Notes under the pieces: model-generated
Told to the model about the DNA's origin: nothing
Database searches by the model: none
The model's input: only the letters and a program-made list of their open reading frames with translations
Assembly: GCA_039196715.1 (NCBI GenBank)
Contig: JBCCUP010000043.1
Coordinates: forward strand, 1 to 38,938
DNA length: 38,938 bases
DNA from: Pseudomonadota bacterium
GTDB lineage: Bacteria > Pseudomonadota > Gammaproteobacteria > CALCKW01
Reading direction: 5' to 3'
Position numbers and translations under genes: made by a program
Part shown: positions 38,337 through 38,938 of the stretch, piece after piece
Position numbering within the stretch: position 1 is the stretch's first letter
How the letters are laid out: each line of letters begins with the position of its first letter

Positions 38337-38938
38337 ATGTTGCTCAGCATGACCGCCTTCGGCAGTGCCCAACGCGACACCCTTGCAGGCACGGTCAGCG
38401 TCGAGCTGCGCTCGGTCAACCACCGCTACCTGGATGTGACCGTGCGCGCACCGGAGGAGCTTCGCGCGCTGGACAACCGCGTGCGCCAGCGGGTTGCCAA
38501 GCGGCTCGCGCGCGGCAAGGTCGAGTGTGCGCTGCGTTTCGAGCTTGCCAGGACGACCGACCCGAAGGCCGTCGCCTACAACGCTGACCTCGCCCGCCAG
38601 GTGGTCACGGCAATGCGTGATATCGCTGCCGACATGGGTCAGGACGCCAGCTACCAACCCGACCCGGCTCGCGTGCTGGCCTGGCCGGGCGTGCTGACTG
38701 CCTCGCAGGTCGACCTCGACGCCCTTCAGCACGCGGCGCTCGAGACACTCGACGAGGCACTCGAGGCAGCGGTAGACCACCGCACGCGCGAGGGCGAGGC
38801 GATTGCCGAGCACCTTGCCTCCCGCGCGCGGGAGATCGGCACCATCGTGTCACGACTGCACGCCCGCCGCCCGGCCGTGCTCGCGCACCAGGCCGAGCGC
38901 TGGCGGTCCCGCCTGGACGAGCTCGGCACCGACGCCGA
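38337..38938 (+). CDS. yicC: YicC-family endoribonuclease, 5' part (runs off the window)
   Basis: YicC proteins are endoribonucleases thought to act on small and messenger RNAs. The first 200 residues are present, without a stop before the window ends. The N terminus [14 protein letters not shown], then [29 protein letters not shown] and [13 protein letters not shown], is the family's N-terminal domain. The start of the helical middle region follows, with [23 protein letters not shown] 38337 is favoured over ATG 38349 because family members carry three or four residues before SMTAF. It is divergent from rph, the standard gammaproteobacterial arrangement. Confidence 0.92.
   Translation, partial: MLLSMTAFGSAQRDTLAGTVSVELRSVNHRYLDVTVRAPEELRALDNRVRQRVAKRLARGKVECALRFELARTTDPKAVAYNADLARQVVTAMRDIAADMGQDASYQPDPARVLAWPGVLTASQVDLDALQHAALETLDEALEAAVDHRTREGEAIAEHLASRAREIGTIVSRLHARRPAVLAHQAERWRSRLDELGTDA

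Overview
The window is GC-rich chromosomal DNA with almost no gene-free space. It most likely comes from a gammaproteobacterium, judging by glyQ-glyS-gmhB-plsC, ribF-ileS-lspA with an ispH remnant, rplU-rpmA-obgE-proB, rpsT divergent from murJ, and rph-rdgB-hemW with yicC divergent. A finer placement cannot be made from the sequence alone. I saw no phage genes, insertion sequences, CRISPR arrays, tRNAs or rRNAs.

Layout. Positions 1-180 hold the 3' end of a GSII-like glutamine synthetase gene and its terminator. An orphan Hanks-type kinase follows (283-1236), then glyQ-glyS-gmhB-plsC (1366-5684), whose first three genes are joined by start/stop overlaps. Positions 5704-14557 are a catabolic island. 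A divergent AraC-type regulator faces pobA-ligA-ligB-ligC-ligI-ligK-ligJ-ligU, and a ProC-like reductase gene ends the run. Together pobA and the lig genes encode the whole route from 4-hydroxybenzoate through protocatechuate 4,5-cleavage to pyruvate and oxaloacetate. From 14570 to 19885 the minus strand carries tatD, a Tas-like aldo/keto reductase, a FIST sensor protein, trmB and a cNMP-binding/HDOD protein.

Positions 20092-26783 (minus) read murJ-ribF-ileS-lspA, followed by a decayed, internally deleted ispH in its ancestral operon slot. Then come rpsT (+), proB-obgE and rpmA-rplU (-), a polyprenyl diphosphate synthase gene (+), and a secreted M12B-like metalloprotease with a C-terminal anchor (-). 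A tightly overlapping minus-strand set follows: an M48 lipoprotein peptidase, a flap-type exonuclease with an apparent CTG start, and rluE. The window ends with rpmE, hemW-rdgB-rph (-) and the 5' part of yicC (+).

Most of the window is conserved housekeeping. The parts that stand out are the ispH remnant, which implies that IspH is supplied from elsewhere; the complete 4,5-cleavage island with an unexplained reductase; the CTG-started exonuclease; a possible leaderless pobA transcript; a 20-bp palindrome on the HDOD-gene promoter; and the surface metalloprotease.
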